The notes under the pieces: generated by a model
Seen by the model: only the letters and a program-made list of their open reading frames with translations
The model's database searches: none
Told to the model about the DNA's origin: nothing
Source: PALSA-270 sp963770915
GTDB lineage: Bacteria; Acidobacteriota; Terriglobia; Terriglobales; Acidobacteriaceae
Direction of reading: 5' to 3'
NCBI GenBank assembly: GCA_963770915.1
Contig: CAVYRG010000002.1
Coordinates: 248,001 to 312,000 of the forward strand
Length of the DNA: 64,000 nucleotides
Made by a program: the position numbers and the translations under genes
In this document: piece after piece, positions 33,505 to 41,303 of the stretch
Position numbering within the stretch: the first letter of the stretch is position 1
How the letters are laid out: each line of letters starts with the position of its first letter

Positions 33505-34179
33505 ATGAGACGAATCGTGGCCGCCGAGTTGCTCGATAACGACGCCGGCACTCCCGCCGAAATCGCGGCCTCGCTCGCCGATCTACGCAACATCAACCGG
33601 CGTTTTGGAGGAGTGGCCACCACGCAGTCCATGGTTGTGCGCGTGGCCGGGGAGACCGGCAGACGATCATTCTCGCTACTTGACGTCGCCGCCGGAGCGG
33701 GCGACGTGCCGCGAATTGCTCAACAACGCCTGCAGCGGCTCGGAATCGAGCTCGATGTAACGCTGCTCGACCGCGCGCACTCCCACTTGAGTCACGGCCA
33801 AAATGGAAACGGCGCGGTGGTTGGAGATGCGTTGGCTCTTCCCTTCCGCGATGCTTCCTTTGATCTGCTGAGCTGTAATCTGTTCGTGCACCACTTGTCT
33901 CCGGATGATGCCGTCCGCTTTGTCGATGAGGGCTTGCGAGTTTGCCGAACCGCCGTGCTGATCAACGACCTGATCCGGCATCCTCTGCATCTAGCTTTGA
34001 CCTGGGCGGGAATGCCTATGTACCGCAGCAGAATTACGCGCCATGACGCGCCCGCTTCGGTGCGCCAGGCACACACGATCGCAGAGATGCAGGGGCTATT
34101 GCTGAGAACAAAAGCGGCGCGGGCTGAGGTGGAGTCTCGCTATCTTTACCGCATGGGCGTCGTCGTATGGAAATGGTAA
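33505..34179 (+). CDS. Class I SAM methyltransferase
   Basis: 224 residues from ATG 33505 (MRRIVAAELLDNDAGTP), the start typical of this group; a GTG-type extension to 33451 exists. SAM motif I is LLDVAAGAGDVPRIAQQ, followed by VTLLDRAHSHL, GDALALPFRDASFDLLSCN and FVHHLSP. In other bacteria this methyltransferase type is commonly found next to an FAD oxidoreductase of the next gene's family and a type III polyketide synthase. No polyketide synthase lies in this window. It is followed by the flavoprotein after 9 bases. Confidence 0.8.
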   Translation: MRRIVAAELLDNDAGTPAEIAASLADLRNINRRFGGVATTQSMVVRVAGETGRRSFSLLDVAAGAGDVPRIAQQRLQRLGIELDVTLLDRAHSHLSHGQNGNGAVVGDALALPFRDASFDLLSCNLFVHHLSPDDAVRFVDEGLRVCRTAVLINDLIRHPLHLALTWAGMPMYRSRITRHDAPASVRQAHTIAEMQGLLLRTKAARAEVESRYLYRMGVVVWKW

Positions 34180-34188
34180 CAAACCTCA

Positions 34189-35286
34189 ATGCATGATCTG
34201 GTCATCATCGGGGCAGGGCCGGCGGGAACCTCTGCTGCCATCGCCGCGGCTCGCGGCGAGGCCAAGGTTCTGCTGCTCGAGCGCGGCCGTTTCCCGCGTC
34301 ACAAGGTCTGCGGGGAATTTGTTTCCGCCGAGTCTCTTGGACTGCTTGACGACCTGCTTGGTTCGCGCCACGGTGCGCTGTTAGCGGAAGCTGTTCAAAT
34401 CGGCAAGGCGCGGGTGTTTCTGGATGGCCGCGTGGTGGAAACTGCGGTTGATCCGCCCGCCGCCAGCATCGCTCGCTTCGATCTGGATGCTGCGCTATGG
34501 GAACTTGCCCGCCAATCCGGCGTCGAGGCGCGGGAACAAACCACAGTGGAGGGAATTTCGGAAGCCGGCCCGTTTCGCGTCAGCACCGCACACGAGACTT
34601 TCGAAGCGGGCGCTGTGATCTGCGCGGCCGGGCGCTGGTCGAACCTAAGCCCCCCGCTCGAACCGGCCGGAAAAGGCTCGCAGAAATACCTGGGGCTCAA
34701 GGCGCACTTCGCCGAAGCCCATCCGGACCCTTCGGTTGATTTGTATTTTTTCGACGGAGGGTATTGTGGAGTGCAGCCGGTCGAAGTGAGATCAGGAAAG
34801 TCGGAAAGCGGGCGCGTCAACGCCTGCGCGATGGTGCGAACAGACGTGGCAACAACTCTGCCCGAGGTCTTCGATCAGCATCCTGCGCTACGAGAGCGGA
34901 GCCAAGCCTGGCGCCCTTTGACCGATCCGGTGAGCACGTCGCCCTTAATTTTTCGCCAGCCACAGCCCGAGCGCGACCACATTCTGCTGGCCGGCGACGC
35001 TGCCGGCTTTGTCGATCCGTTCGTGGGCGACGGCATCTCCCTTGCCCTGCGCAGCGGGACGCTGGCCGCCGCCTGTCTGATTCCATTCTTCCGCAACCAA
35101 TGCTCGCTGGTCGAGGCGACTCGTCAATATAGGCAGGCCTACGAGCGTGAACTGGCTCCGGTGTTTCGCGCCTCATCCAAGTTGCGCCGGATGCTTACGC
35201 TTCCTCGCAGCGTGCGCCTGCCGATGCTTTTCTTGTTCGAAAACATTCCCGCGGTGGGGCGCTACGTCGTGAGGAAAACCAGGTGA
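34189..35286 (+). CDS. FAD-dependent oxidoreductase (geranylgeranyl-reductase/halogenase-like)
   Basis: 365 residues. N-terminal dinucleotide-binding motif LVIIGAGPAGTSAAIAAA, then the conserved FPRHKVCGEFVS loop of the geranylgeranyl reductase/flavin monooxygenase group, and the FAD-binding LLAGDAAGFVDPFVGDGISLAL near 265-285. It starts 9 bases after the methyltransferase gene and probably shares its transcript. The usual third member of this cluster type, a type III polyketide synthase, is missing. Substrate unknown. Confidence 0.85.
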   Translation: MHDLVIIGAGPAGTSAAIAAARGEAKVLLLERGRFPRHKVCGEFVSAESLGLLDDLLGSRHGALLAEAVQIGKARVFLDGRVVETAVDPPAASIARFDLDAALWELARQSGVEAREQTTVEGISEAGPFRVSTAHETFEAGAVICAAGRWSNLSPPLEPAGKGSQKYLGLKAHFAEAHPDPSVDLYFFDGGYCGVQPVEVRSGKSESGRVNACAMVRTDVATTLPEVFDQHPALRERSQAWRPLTDPVSTSPLIFRQPQPERDHILLAGDAAGFVDPFVGDGISLALRSGTLAAACLIPFFRNQCSLVEATRQYRQAYERELAPVFRASSKLRRMLTLPRSVRLPMLFLFENIPAVGRYVVRKTR

Positions 35287-35290
35287 GCGC

Positions 35291-35968
35291 TTATCGAACC
35301 ACCAGAACTTCGCGGATATTGTCGCGGGCAAGAAAGAACTTGATCGAGCCGAAATCGCGGAACAGGGTTTCGATGTGGCGATTGTTGAAGACGCGCTGCA
35401 GGTGAAAGCCTCCGGACCGGGCCCCCGGGTTGCGGGTTTCGATGGGCTGCATCTCGAGCACGTCCTCACCCGCAATGTGAAAACGATAGCAGGGCGCGTC
35501 CGGGCCCGCTTCGCGGGTGTGGAAGAAGGCAAGCAGCAGGCCGCCGGGCTTGACCAGCGACCAAATCCGCCCGATCACCGGCTTCACCAGGCTCTCTTCC
35601 ATGTAATCGGCGAGATTCCAAAACAAAACGATATCGAACTGTGCGTTCGGGTATTGCAGGTTTTCGTCAAGAAAGCGCTTGCTGTCCAGGGTTGGATTGC
35701 CTTGCTCGTCTTTTGTTGCGAGGGCAGGGTCGGTGGAAGCCTCCAGTAAGTCTTCACTGTAGATCTTGTGTCCGCGAGAAGTCAGGTAGCGAATATTCGC
35801 CGCGGAAGTGGACCCGAGGTCAAGGATGCACAACGGCTCCTCCGGGCCAAGTGACTGGGCGAGCTGCGCCAACCCGCTGGAGCGGCGGGTAAGCCTGTCT
35901 CTGGAGGGCGCCGCCTCTTGCGTGCGCCGCCCTTGCTCTGCCGGCGTGCTGCGGAACAGTTTCATCAA
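35291..35968 (-). CDS. SAM-dependent methyltransferase-like protein
   Basis: 225 residues. Motif I is degenerate but recognisable (CILDLGSTSAANIRYLTSRG), followed by the acidic strand KIYSEDLLE, FDIVLFWNLADYME and IWSLVKPGGLLLAFFHT. The C-terminal half (HLQRVFNNRHIETLFRDFG, FFLARDNIREVLVVR) resembles the end of many small methyltransferases. The Gly-rich loop has Ser/Thr where Gly is usual, so cofactor binding is uncertain. It is convergent with the flavoprotein gene (4-base gap), in leftward order after the bactofilin gene. Confidence 0.68.
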   Translation of the reverse strand: MMKLFRSTPAEQGRRTQEAAPSRDRLTRRSSGLAQLAQSLGPEEPLCILDLGSTSAANIRYLTSRGHKIYSEDLLEASTDPALATKDEQGNPTLDSKRFLDENLQYPNAQFDIVLFWNLADYMEESLVKPVIGRIWSLVKPGGLLLAFFHTREAGPDAPCYRFHIAGEDVLEMQPIETRNPGARSGGFHLQRVFNNRHIETLFRDFGSIKFFLARDNIREVLVVR

Positions 35969-36125
35969 TACACTTTGGTTCGGCCGCGTTCAGAACGCGA
36001 GCGGGTCGTCTGGCAGTTCCCGCGCTTAAATTTGAGATACACACAAAATGTCGGAACCTTCGTCGGCGCTCTCCTTGAGAACCCGGGCCACTTCAAGGTT
36101 GGGCGCGGCGGGGAACCAGGCGGTC

Positions 36126-36141
36126 AAGCCTGATCAGGCTT
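36126..36141. repeat. 16-base perfect palindrome AAGCCTGATCAGGCTT
   Basis: Lies between the bactofilin stop and the leftward methyltransferase start. It has no spacer and no following T-run on either strand, so it is not a classical terminator. Its function is unknown. Confidence 0.35.
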
Positions 36142-36157
36142 CCAATTCCGGCCTTAG

Positions 36158-36526
36158 CTACGACTTGCCGGCTTGCGCTTCGGACTTCGCATCTCGCTGG
36201 ATGTCGATCTTGCCCTTGAAAAAGGCGCCCTCTTCAATCGAAACGCGTTGCGTCACGATATCGCCGGTGGCGACGGCAGACTTGGTCAGCTCCGCGCGCT
36301 GGCTGGCCATGATGCTGCCTTCCAGCTTGCCCTGCACCACGACGTCCTTGGCGTTAATGTTCGCCTTCACCTGGCCGTGCGGGCCTATCGTCAGATTGTT
36401 CCCTTTCAGCTCGATAGTGCCGTCCACTTGGCCATCGATATAGAGATCCTCGCTGCCAGAGAGTTCTCCCTTGATAATAACGGACCTGCCAATATGTGCG
36501 AATTCCGTCGTCTTTGATGCTTCCAT
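36158..36526 (-). CDS. Bactofilin
   Basis: 122 residues. A short N-terminal tail (MEASKTTEFAHIG) is followed by the DUF583 right-handed beta-helix core with the hydrophobic periodicity of bactofilins: SVIIKGELSGSEDLYIDGQV, GTIELKGNNLTIGPHG, VKANINAKDVVVQGKLEGSI. A charged C-terminal tail follows. Bactofilins polymerise without nucleotide into filaments that scaffold cell-wall or envelope machinery. It has a plausible promoter 160-190 bases upstream and the ribosome binding site GAGGAGGCCC. Confidence 0.92.
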   Translation of the reverse strand: MEASKTTEFAHIGRSVIIKGELSGSEDLYIDGQVDGTIELKGNNLTIGPHGQVKANINAKDVVVQGKLEGSIMASQRAELTKSAVATGDIVTQRVSIEEGAFFKGKIDIQRDAKSEAQAGKS

Positions 36527-36685
36527 AAGCCTTGGGCCTCCTCGGGGCGTGGTGGAGCACAGCCGGATTGCCTGTTGCTAAGTTATTGTCGTGACGGTGG
36601 TTATCGTGACTTGCCGTGCTGCCAGGAAACACAAGTCCCGGATGCGGTCCGTCAAAGGCCCACGAGCCGCGACACGACTTGCCGC

Positions 36686-36714
36686 ACTATATCGTACTGG
36701 AAGCCACTGAGCAA
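36686..36714 (-). promoter_or_regulatory. Candidate sigma-70-type promoter of the bactofilin gene
   Basis: On the minus strand TTGCTC (complement of 36709-36714) and TATAGT (complement of 36686-36691) are separated by exactly 17 bases. It would give a leader of about 150 bases. The remainder of the 269-base region 36527-36795 holds nothing else I can support. Confidence 0.35.
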
Positions 36715-36795
36715 TATGGGTTAAAACGGCTGCCCACGTGGGGGTAGGCGGTCCTCACAAAAACCCCGCAAACCCAGCCTGTCTCAGTTTAGACT

Positions 36796-37713
36796 ATGGG
36801 CCGAGGATTAGGGCATCTGAGACTTTCTCTAGCAAACCTGGCGTTGGTAGGGTTGTTGGCCGCAATCGGCATTGCCGCCCGCCCAGCCGAGGGCGCGGCG
36901 CAAGTCCCGTCGGTCACTCCGGAAGAACTCATTCGCAGGACAACCTGGAATGAGATGCACCCCGGCGATAACGCGGCCTACATGTTTCGTGACCGCAAGG
37001 AAACAAGCCGCGGCTCCGAAACGAAGTTGATGGTAGAAACCCGCGACGCGATGGCAGGTCTGCTGATCGCGGTTGATGACCACCCTCTGACCGCGGAACA
37101 ACGCGAGGCCGAGAACGCGCGAGTGGACCGCTTTCTGAAAGACCCGGATGAGCTGGATAAGCGAAAGAAGCAGGAAAAAGAAGACGCTGACCGCACTGCT
37201 CGCATCATGAAGGCTTTGCCGGATGCGTTTATCTATGAGTACGCCGGCACCGAACCGGGCCGCCAGGGAGTGGGCAGACCCGGAGACACACTCACTCGGC
37301 TGAACTTTCGCCCGAATCCGCGGTACGATCCGCCTTCTCGCGTGGAGCAGGTGCTGGTCGGCATGCAAGGATATGTCCTGGTGGATACGACCCGAGACCG
37401 GATCGCCGAAATCGACGGCACCCTGCAGCGGGACGTGAGCTTCGGCTGGGGCATTCTAGGACACCTGGATCGGGGCGGACGTTTCTTGGTCGAGCAAGGC
37501 GATGTGGGCGACGGCCATTGGGAAATCAGCCGTATGGAACTCGCCTTCACCGGCAAAATTCTGCTCTTCAAGAGCCTGAACATCAAAATCACCGAGACGG
37601 AGACCGATTTCCGTCAGGTGCGCAATGACTTGAGCTTTGCTCAAGGTCTGGAAATGCTGCGCAAGCAGCAAGAGGAACTGGCAGCTAACCGAAACAATGG
37701 AAACCACCCGTAG
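36796..37713 (+). CDS. Unknown secreted protein (305 aa)
   Basis: N-terminal signal peptide (SLANLALVGLLAAIGIAARPAEGAAQ). The mature protein begins with a Glu/Arg-rich helical part including RKKQEKEDADRTARIMK and continues with a beta-rich region (RVEQVLVGMQGYVLVDTTRD, RIAEIDGTLQRDVSFGWGIL, HWEISRMELAFTGKILLFKS), which resembles the outer-membrane lipoprotein-sorting or LolA-like sheet pattern but is not a clear match. No known catalytic motif. Proteins of this general appearance are common in acidobacterial genomes. It stands alone, convergent with the OSBS-family gene (16-base gap). Confidence 0.65.
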   Translation: MGRGLGHLRLSLANLALVGLLAAIGIAARPAEGAAQVPSVTPEELIRRTTWNEMHPGDNAAYMFRDRKETSRGSETKLMVETRDAMAGLLIAVDDHPLTAEQREAENARVDRFLKDPDELDKRKKQEKEDADRTARIMKALPDAFIYEYAGTEPGRQGVGRPGDTLTRLNFRPNPRYDPPSRVEQVLVGMQGYVLVDTTRDRIAEIDGTLQRDVSFGWGILGHLDRGGRFLVEQGDVGDGHWEISRMELAFTGKILLFKSLNIKITETETDFRQVRNDLSFAQGLEMLRKQQEELAANRNNGNHP

Positions 37714-37729
37714 TCGCCGATAGTTCGTT

Positions 37730-38839
37730 TCACGCTTTGATCGTTTCTTTCCGCACGGTCAGCTTTTCAATCAAATCTTTGCGTACGCGATAGCCAGTGC
37801 CGGGCCGGTCGCTGACGACAATCATTCCCTGCGACGTAACTTCCACCTCGGGCTCGATAATGTCTTCGCTCCAGTATCGCTTTGAGGCGGAAACGTCGCC
37901 TGGGAGCCGGAAGTTCTCCAGCGTAGATAGCGCGATGTTGTGGGCGCGGCCCACGCCGGATTCCAGCATTCCACCGCACCATACCGGGATGCTGTTGGCT
38001 TGGCAGACATCATGCACCTTGAGCGCTTCGGTAAGCCCTCCCAAGCGCCCCACTTTGATGTTGATGATGCGGCAGGCGCCCGCCTCGATCGCGAAGGCCG
38101 CGTCACGGGCCTGGCGGATGGATTCATCCAGGCAGATGGCGGTTCGCAGTTCGTGCTGCAGGCGCGCATGGTAGTAGATGTCGTCATCCCACAGCGGCTG
38201 CTCGATCATCAGCAGGTTGAACTGGTCGAATTTGCGCAAGTGCTCAACCTCGTCAAGCGTGTAGGCGGAGTTGGCGTCGCAGCTTAGTACGATATCGGAC
38301 CATCGCGAACGAATGCGCTCGAGCACCTTCAAATCCCAGCCGGGTTTCACTTTGACCTTGATGCGGCGGTACCCGGCGGCCAACTCGACGGCGATCTTTT
38401 CCAGCAACTGCTCAATCGAGTCTTGAATGCCAATCGAAACGCCGCAGGAGATTTCGCGCCGCGTGCCTCCGAGCAGCTTCCATAGCGGTTGCTGCTTCTC
38501 CTGCGCTTCTGCATCCCACAGCGCGTTCTCGACCGCGGCTTTCGCCATGTGGTGCCCGCGAACCTTGGACATCAAAGTCGCGCTTTCGCGGGCGGATTCC
38601 AACGTCTGCCCCAGAATTGCCGGAGCCAGGTAAGACTTGATGGTGGGCCAAGCCGTCTCAGCCCATTCGGAACTGTAAAACGGCGCATCGCTCGCCACGC
38701 ATTCCGACCAGCCTTCGCTGCCGGCACAGTGCGCGGTGAGCAGAAGGATGCGGCGGCTATAAGCGCGCCCAAAACTTGTCTCGAAGAACTGCACCAGCGG
38801 GAGCTGGATTTCGCGAATTGTCAGCGCCTCGAGTTTCAT
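37730..38839 (-). CDS. o-Succinylbenzoate synthase / N-acylamino acid racemase family enzyme
   Basis: 369 residues, an enolase-superfamily protein of the MenC2/NAAAR type. Catalytic and metal residues line up: Lys163 in RIKVKVKPGWD, Asp188 in LSCDANSAY, Glu213 in MIEQPL, Asp238 in CLDESI and Lys262 in INIKVGRLGG. These enzymes dehydrate SHCHC to o-succinylbenzoate in menaquinone synthesis, and many also racemise N-acyl or N-succinyl amino acids. No other men genes are adjacent, so either role is possible. It lies first in a leftward reading group ahead of nothing obvious; mazG is 19 bases upstream on the same strand. Confidence 0.88.
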   Translation of the reverse strand: MKLEALTIREIQLPLVQFFETSFGRAYSRRILLLTAHCAGSEGWSECVASDAPFYSSEWAETAWPTIKSYLAPAILGQTLESARESATLMSKVRGHHMAKAAVENALWDAEAQEKQQPLWKLLGGTRREISCGVSIGIQDSIEQLLEKIAVELAAGYRRIKVKVKPGWDLKVLERIRSRWSDIVLSCDANSAYTLDEVEHLRKFDQFNLLMIEQPLWDDDIYYHARLQHELRTAICLDESIRQARDAAFAIEAGACRIINIKVGRLGGLTEALKVHDVCQANSIPVWCGGMLESGVGRAHNIALSTLENFRLPGDVSASKRYWSEDIIEPEVEVTSQGMIVVSDRPGTGYRVRKDLIEKLTVRKETIKA

Positions 38840-38858
38840 TCCGGTTTGGCCGGGAGCA

Positions 38859-39740
38859 TTACTTTACCGCCGATTCCAGCCGCTTGGCCTGTTGCCACAG
38901 ATGTTCCAACTCCTCGGGGCTGGCGTCAGAGGCGCCCCGCCCCGAGGCGCGCAGTTGCGACTCCATCCACTCGAAGCGGCGGCGGAACTTGCGATTGCTT
39001 TGCTTGAGCGCAGACTCGGAATCGAGAGCTAAATACCGCGCGATATTCACCAGCACAAAAAACAAATCGCCGACTTCGTCCTCCAGGCGTTTTCTCAGGT
39101 CTTCGGAAATGGGTTGGCGGCTTGCTTTGTCCTGGGGGCGCGGCCCAGGCTCAGGAAATTCCTTCAGGTGCTCCTGCAGCTCCAGCGTTTCTTCGCGCAG
39201 TTTGTCGAACAGGCCCTCGATGTTTGGCCAGTCAAATCCGGCACGCCCGGCGCGCGAACTCAGCTTGTGCGCTTCCAGTAGCGCAGGCATGGCTGGCGAA
39301 ACACCGGCCATGATCGACTCGGGCGGTTTCTCCTCCGGATCTTTGCCGTCGCGCTTCTTCCGTTCTTCCGCCTTCAGCGCTTCCCAGTTTCGCAGCACGT
39401 CGGCGGAAGTTTCGGCCTTCACCTCACCAAACACATGCGGATGCCGATTGACCAGCTTGCTCGAAAGCCGATCGAGCACCTCGTCGATGGAAAACCTGCC
39501 CTCGTCATTCGCCATCTGGGCGTAGAACAAAACCTGCAGCAACAGGTCGCCCAGCTCAGCGGGCAGTTCATCCCAGTCGCGGCGGTCGATGGCTTCAAGG
39601 ACTTCGTAGGTCTCTTCGACGGTGTAGGGCTTGATGGAATCGAATGTCTGCTCGCGATCCCAGGGGCAGCCGCCCGGCCCACGCAGCCGGGCCATGATGG
39701 AAACGGCGCGCTCGAAGCGTTCTCCGGTAGTGGGTGGCAT
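38859..39740 (-). CDS. mazG: Nucleoside triphosphate pyrophosphohydrolase MazG
   Basis: 293 residues from ATG 39740 (MPPTTGERFERAV); a further upstream start at 39764 would add 8 residues. Tandem MazG domains: the first has LRGPGGCPWDREQTFDSIKPY and the metal motif VEETYEVLEAI, the second DWPNIEGLFDKLREETLELQEHL and LEDEVGDLFFVLVNIAR. MazG hydrolyses NTPs and dNTPs to the monophosphate and pyrophosphate, for housecleaning and in some species to lower ppGpp. The insert of about 40 residues between the domains (RKKRDGKDPEEKPPES) is usual. It is 19 bases from the OSBS-family gene. Confidence 0.92.
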   Translation of the reverse strand: MPPTTGERFERAVSIMARLRGPGGCPWDREQTFDSIKPYTVEETYEVLEAIDRRDWDELPAELGDLLLQVLFYAQMANDEGRFSIDEVLDRLSSKLVNRHPHVFGEVKAETSADVLRNWEALKAEERKKRDGKDPEEKPPESIMAGVSPAMPALLEAHKLSSRAGRAGFDWPNIEGLFDKLREETLELQEHLKEFPEPGPRPQDKASRQPISEDLRKRLEDEVGDLFFVLVNIARYLALDSESALKQSNRKFRRRFEWMESQLRASGRGASDASPEELEHLWQQAKRLESAVK

Positions 39741-39823
39741 GAGTACGCCCACTGTAACCGACAAGCGCAGGAACGGGCAATGAAAGGAATTGGCTTGGCC
39801 CGGTCAGCAACGGTCATCCGCGT

Positions 39824-40474
39824 TTACGAAAACGCTTGCGCCAGGCGTCGGGGATCGTCGCCAATGATGCCGTCCACGCCCCAAGCCGCAAATTTTAGCG
39901 TGGAAGCTTTGTCGTTCACAGTCCACACAAAGATTTTGCGGCCGGCGTCATGAACTTGCTGAATCAGTTCCCGCGTTGCCAGCGCTTTGTGGGCGATCAC
40001 GTAGTCGACTGGTAACCCGCGCCACTTCTTGAGCTGGCTCGCCTTCTCGCAAATGATCCCGACTGGCACATGTTCGCCGAGGGCCTTCACTTTCTGCACC
40101 ACTTCGGGAAGAAACGAAGAAACTACGTAGCCTCGCGCTGGCGGCTGATCGCGGAGAGCCGCTAGAACGGCTTCCTCGATCCCAGCCATCTTGATTTCAA
40201 CATCCAGAAATGCCGGTCGGGCAAAGCGGCTGAGCACTTCGCGAAACTCGGGAAGTTCGTGGAGCTGCAAGGCTGAGGCCCGCGAAATCGTAATGCCGTC
40301 TGCTCGAGCGTCGTGGCATACAACTACGCGCCCGTCGCCGGTCGCCCGCAGGTCGAACTCAAAGCCGTCGCAACCCTGCTCCAAAGCCCGGTCGAAAGCG
40401 GCGATGGTATTTTCTGGGATCGACTTGTTGCCGCGCACTCCGCGATGTCCAAGAAGAATTGGGCGGGCTGGCAT
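39824..40474 (-). CDS. Glycerophosphodiester phosphodiesterase
   Basis: 216 residues, a compact GDPD TIM barrel. Catalytic motif LLGHRGVRGNKSIPENTIAAF with His10, metal ligands in CDGFEFDLRATGDGRVVVCHDA, and the C-terminal KIFVWTVNDKASTLKFAAWGVDGIIGDDP typical of the family. There is no signal peptide, so it is cytoplasmic, like UgpQ. It releases glycerol-3-phosphate from deacylated phospholipids. It is read leftward after two small unknown genes. Confidence 0.92.
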   Translation of the reverse strand: MPARPILLGHRGVRGNKSIPENTIAAFDRALEQGCDGFEFDLRATGDGRVVVCHDARADGITISRASALQLHELPEFREVLSRFARPAFLDVEIKMAGIEEAVLAALRDQPPARGYVVSSFLPEVVQKVKALGEHVPVGIICEKASQLKKWRGLPVDYVIAHKALATRELIQQVHDAGRKIFVWTVNDKASTLKFAAWGVDGIIGDDPRRLAQAFS

Positions 40475-40494
40475 GCTTTTCCGTAGCAGGCGGG

Positions 40495-40803
40495 CTAATC
40501 TAGGTCAAAATCGCGAATCGGGCGACCGGTGTCAGGAGTCTCTTTCGCCCTCTTGACTGCTTCCTGAAATTTCTTTTCCAGCAGGTCGCCGGCGTGTTTT
40601 TGCGCCTCGACCGATTGCCGGAAAATGGAATCGCGCCGGGTGTCCTGTTCTTTCATGGCGCGCGCGGCTTCCTCGATATCATTGAAGGTCTTCGGCTTGA
40701 CCGCTGCGGTGTGCGCGATCACGGCCTCGGTTTCCGCGTCCACCTTGAGCACGGCGCTGCAGCACGGGCAGGTCACTTCGAAGGCGGAAATCTTACCCTT
40801 CAT
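40495..40803 (-). CDS. Unknown protein with N-terminal CPCC zinc-ribbon-like motif
   Basis: 102 residues from ATG 40803 (MKGKISAFEVTCPCCSAVLKVD); an ATG six codons upstream is less likely. The N-terminal CPCC pair may bind metal, but a full zinc ribbon would need a second pair, which is absent. The remainder is a charged helix, likely coiled coil (FRQSVEAQKHAGDLLEKKFQ). I do not recognise a family. It sits between the GDPD gene (20 bases) and a small membrane protein gene (27 bases), same strand. Confidence 0.62.
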   Translation of the reverse strand: MKGKISAFEVTCPCCSAVLKVDAETEAVIAHTAAVKPKTFNDIEEAARAMKEQDTRRDSIFRQSVEAQKHAGDLLEKKFQEAVKRAKETPDTGRPIRDFDLD

Positions 40804-40830
40804 ACCGCGATGATACTCCAAAACCTTCCC

Positions 40831-41187
40831 TCATCGGGGATGAAGCTTGATGGGGAAAACCTTGAAGATGGTGAGCATCTCCCAGCCCAGCAGCCCAATG
40901 GAAACCAAAACCACCGTCACCGCAATGCTTTCGCCGAAGGTCAGGCGGTTGCGTCCCCGCTCCGGCTCGAAACGCCGCGCAACCAGGCTGAGAATATTCA
41001 GGGTGGCAAAGCCGAACACTAGCACAAAAAGGATGTTGTAGATTTGCGCTTGCTTATTAGAGAAGTCGAAGGCCGCCAGTAGCAAGGGATTCCAGGCTTC
41101 CACTCCCAGCATGCGCCCCAGCCGCGCATCCGCAGCCAGGGTGGTCACACGAGCGATGACGGGAGACAGAGACAAGGACAGGAGCAT
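40831..41187 (-). CDS. Small membrane protein of unknown function
   Basis: 118 residues with two predicted membrane helices, QIYNILFVLVFGFATLNILSLVA and ESIAVTVVLVSIGLLGWEMLTIF, and an N-terminal hydrophobic stretch (MLLSLSLSPVIARVTTL). No conserved motif recognised. It is cotranscribed in direction with the CPCC protein and GDPD. Confidence 0.6.
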   Translation of the reverse strand: MLLSLSLSPVIARVTTLAADARLGRMLGVEAWNPLLLAAFDFSNKQAQIYNILFVLVFGFATLNILSLVARRFEPERGRNRLTFGESIAVTVVLVSIGLLGWEMLTIFKVFPIKLHPR

Positions 41188-41303
41188 GGGTACCGGTTCC
41201 GCTTGCGGGATATGGGCTCTCTCGCCGTTCCGCCGGACAGGGCTATGATATTACCCTTTTCCGGCAGCGAAGTCAGCGGCGTTTGTGGGCTGGGAAGCGG
41301 CGG

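Noticed and set aside
36126..36141. Palindrome as bactofilin terminator
   Set aside because: It has no loop and no T-run on the minus strand, so terminator function is not supported; kept only as a repeat.
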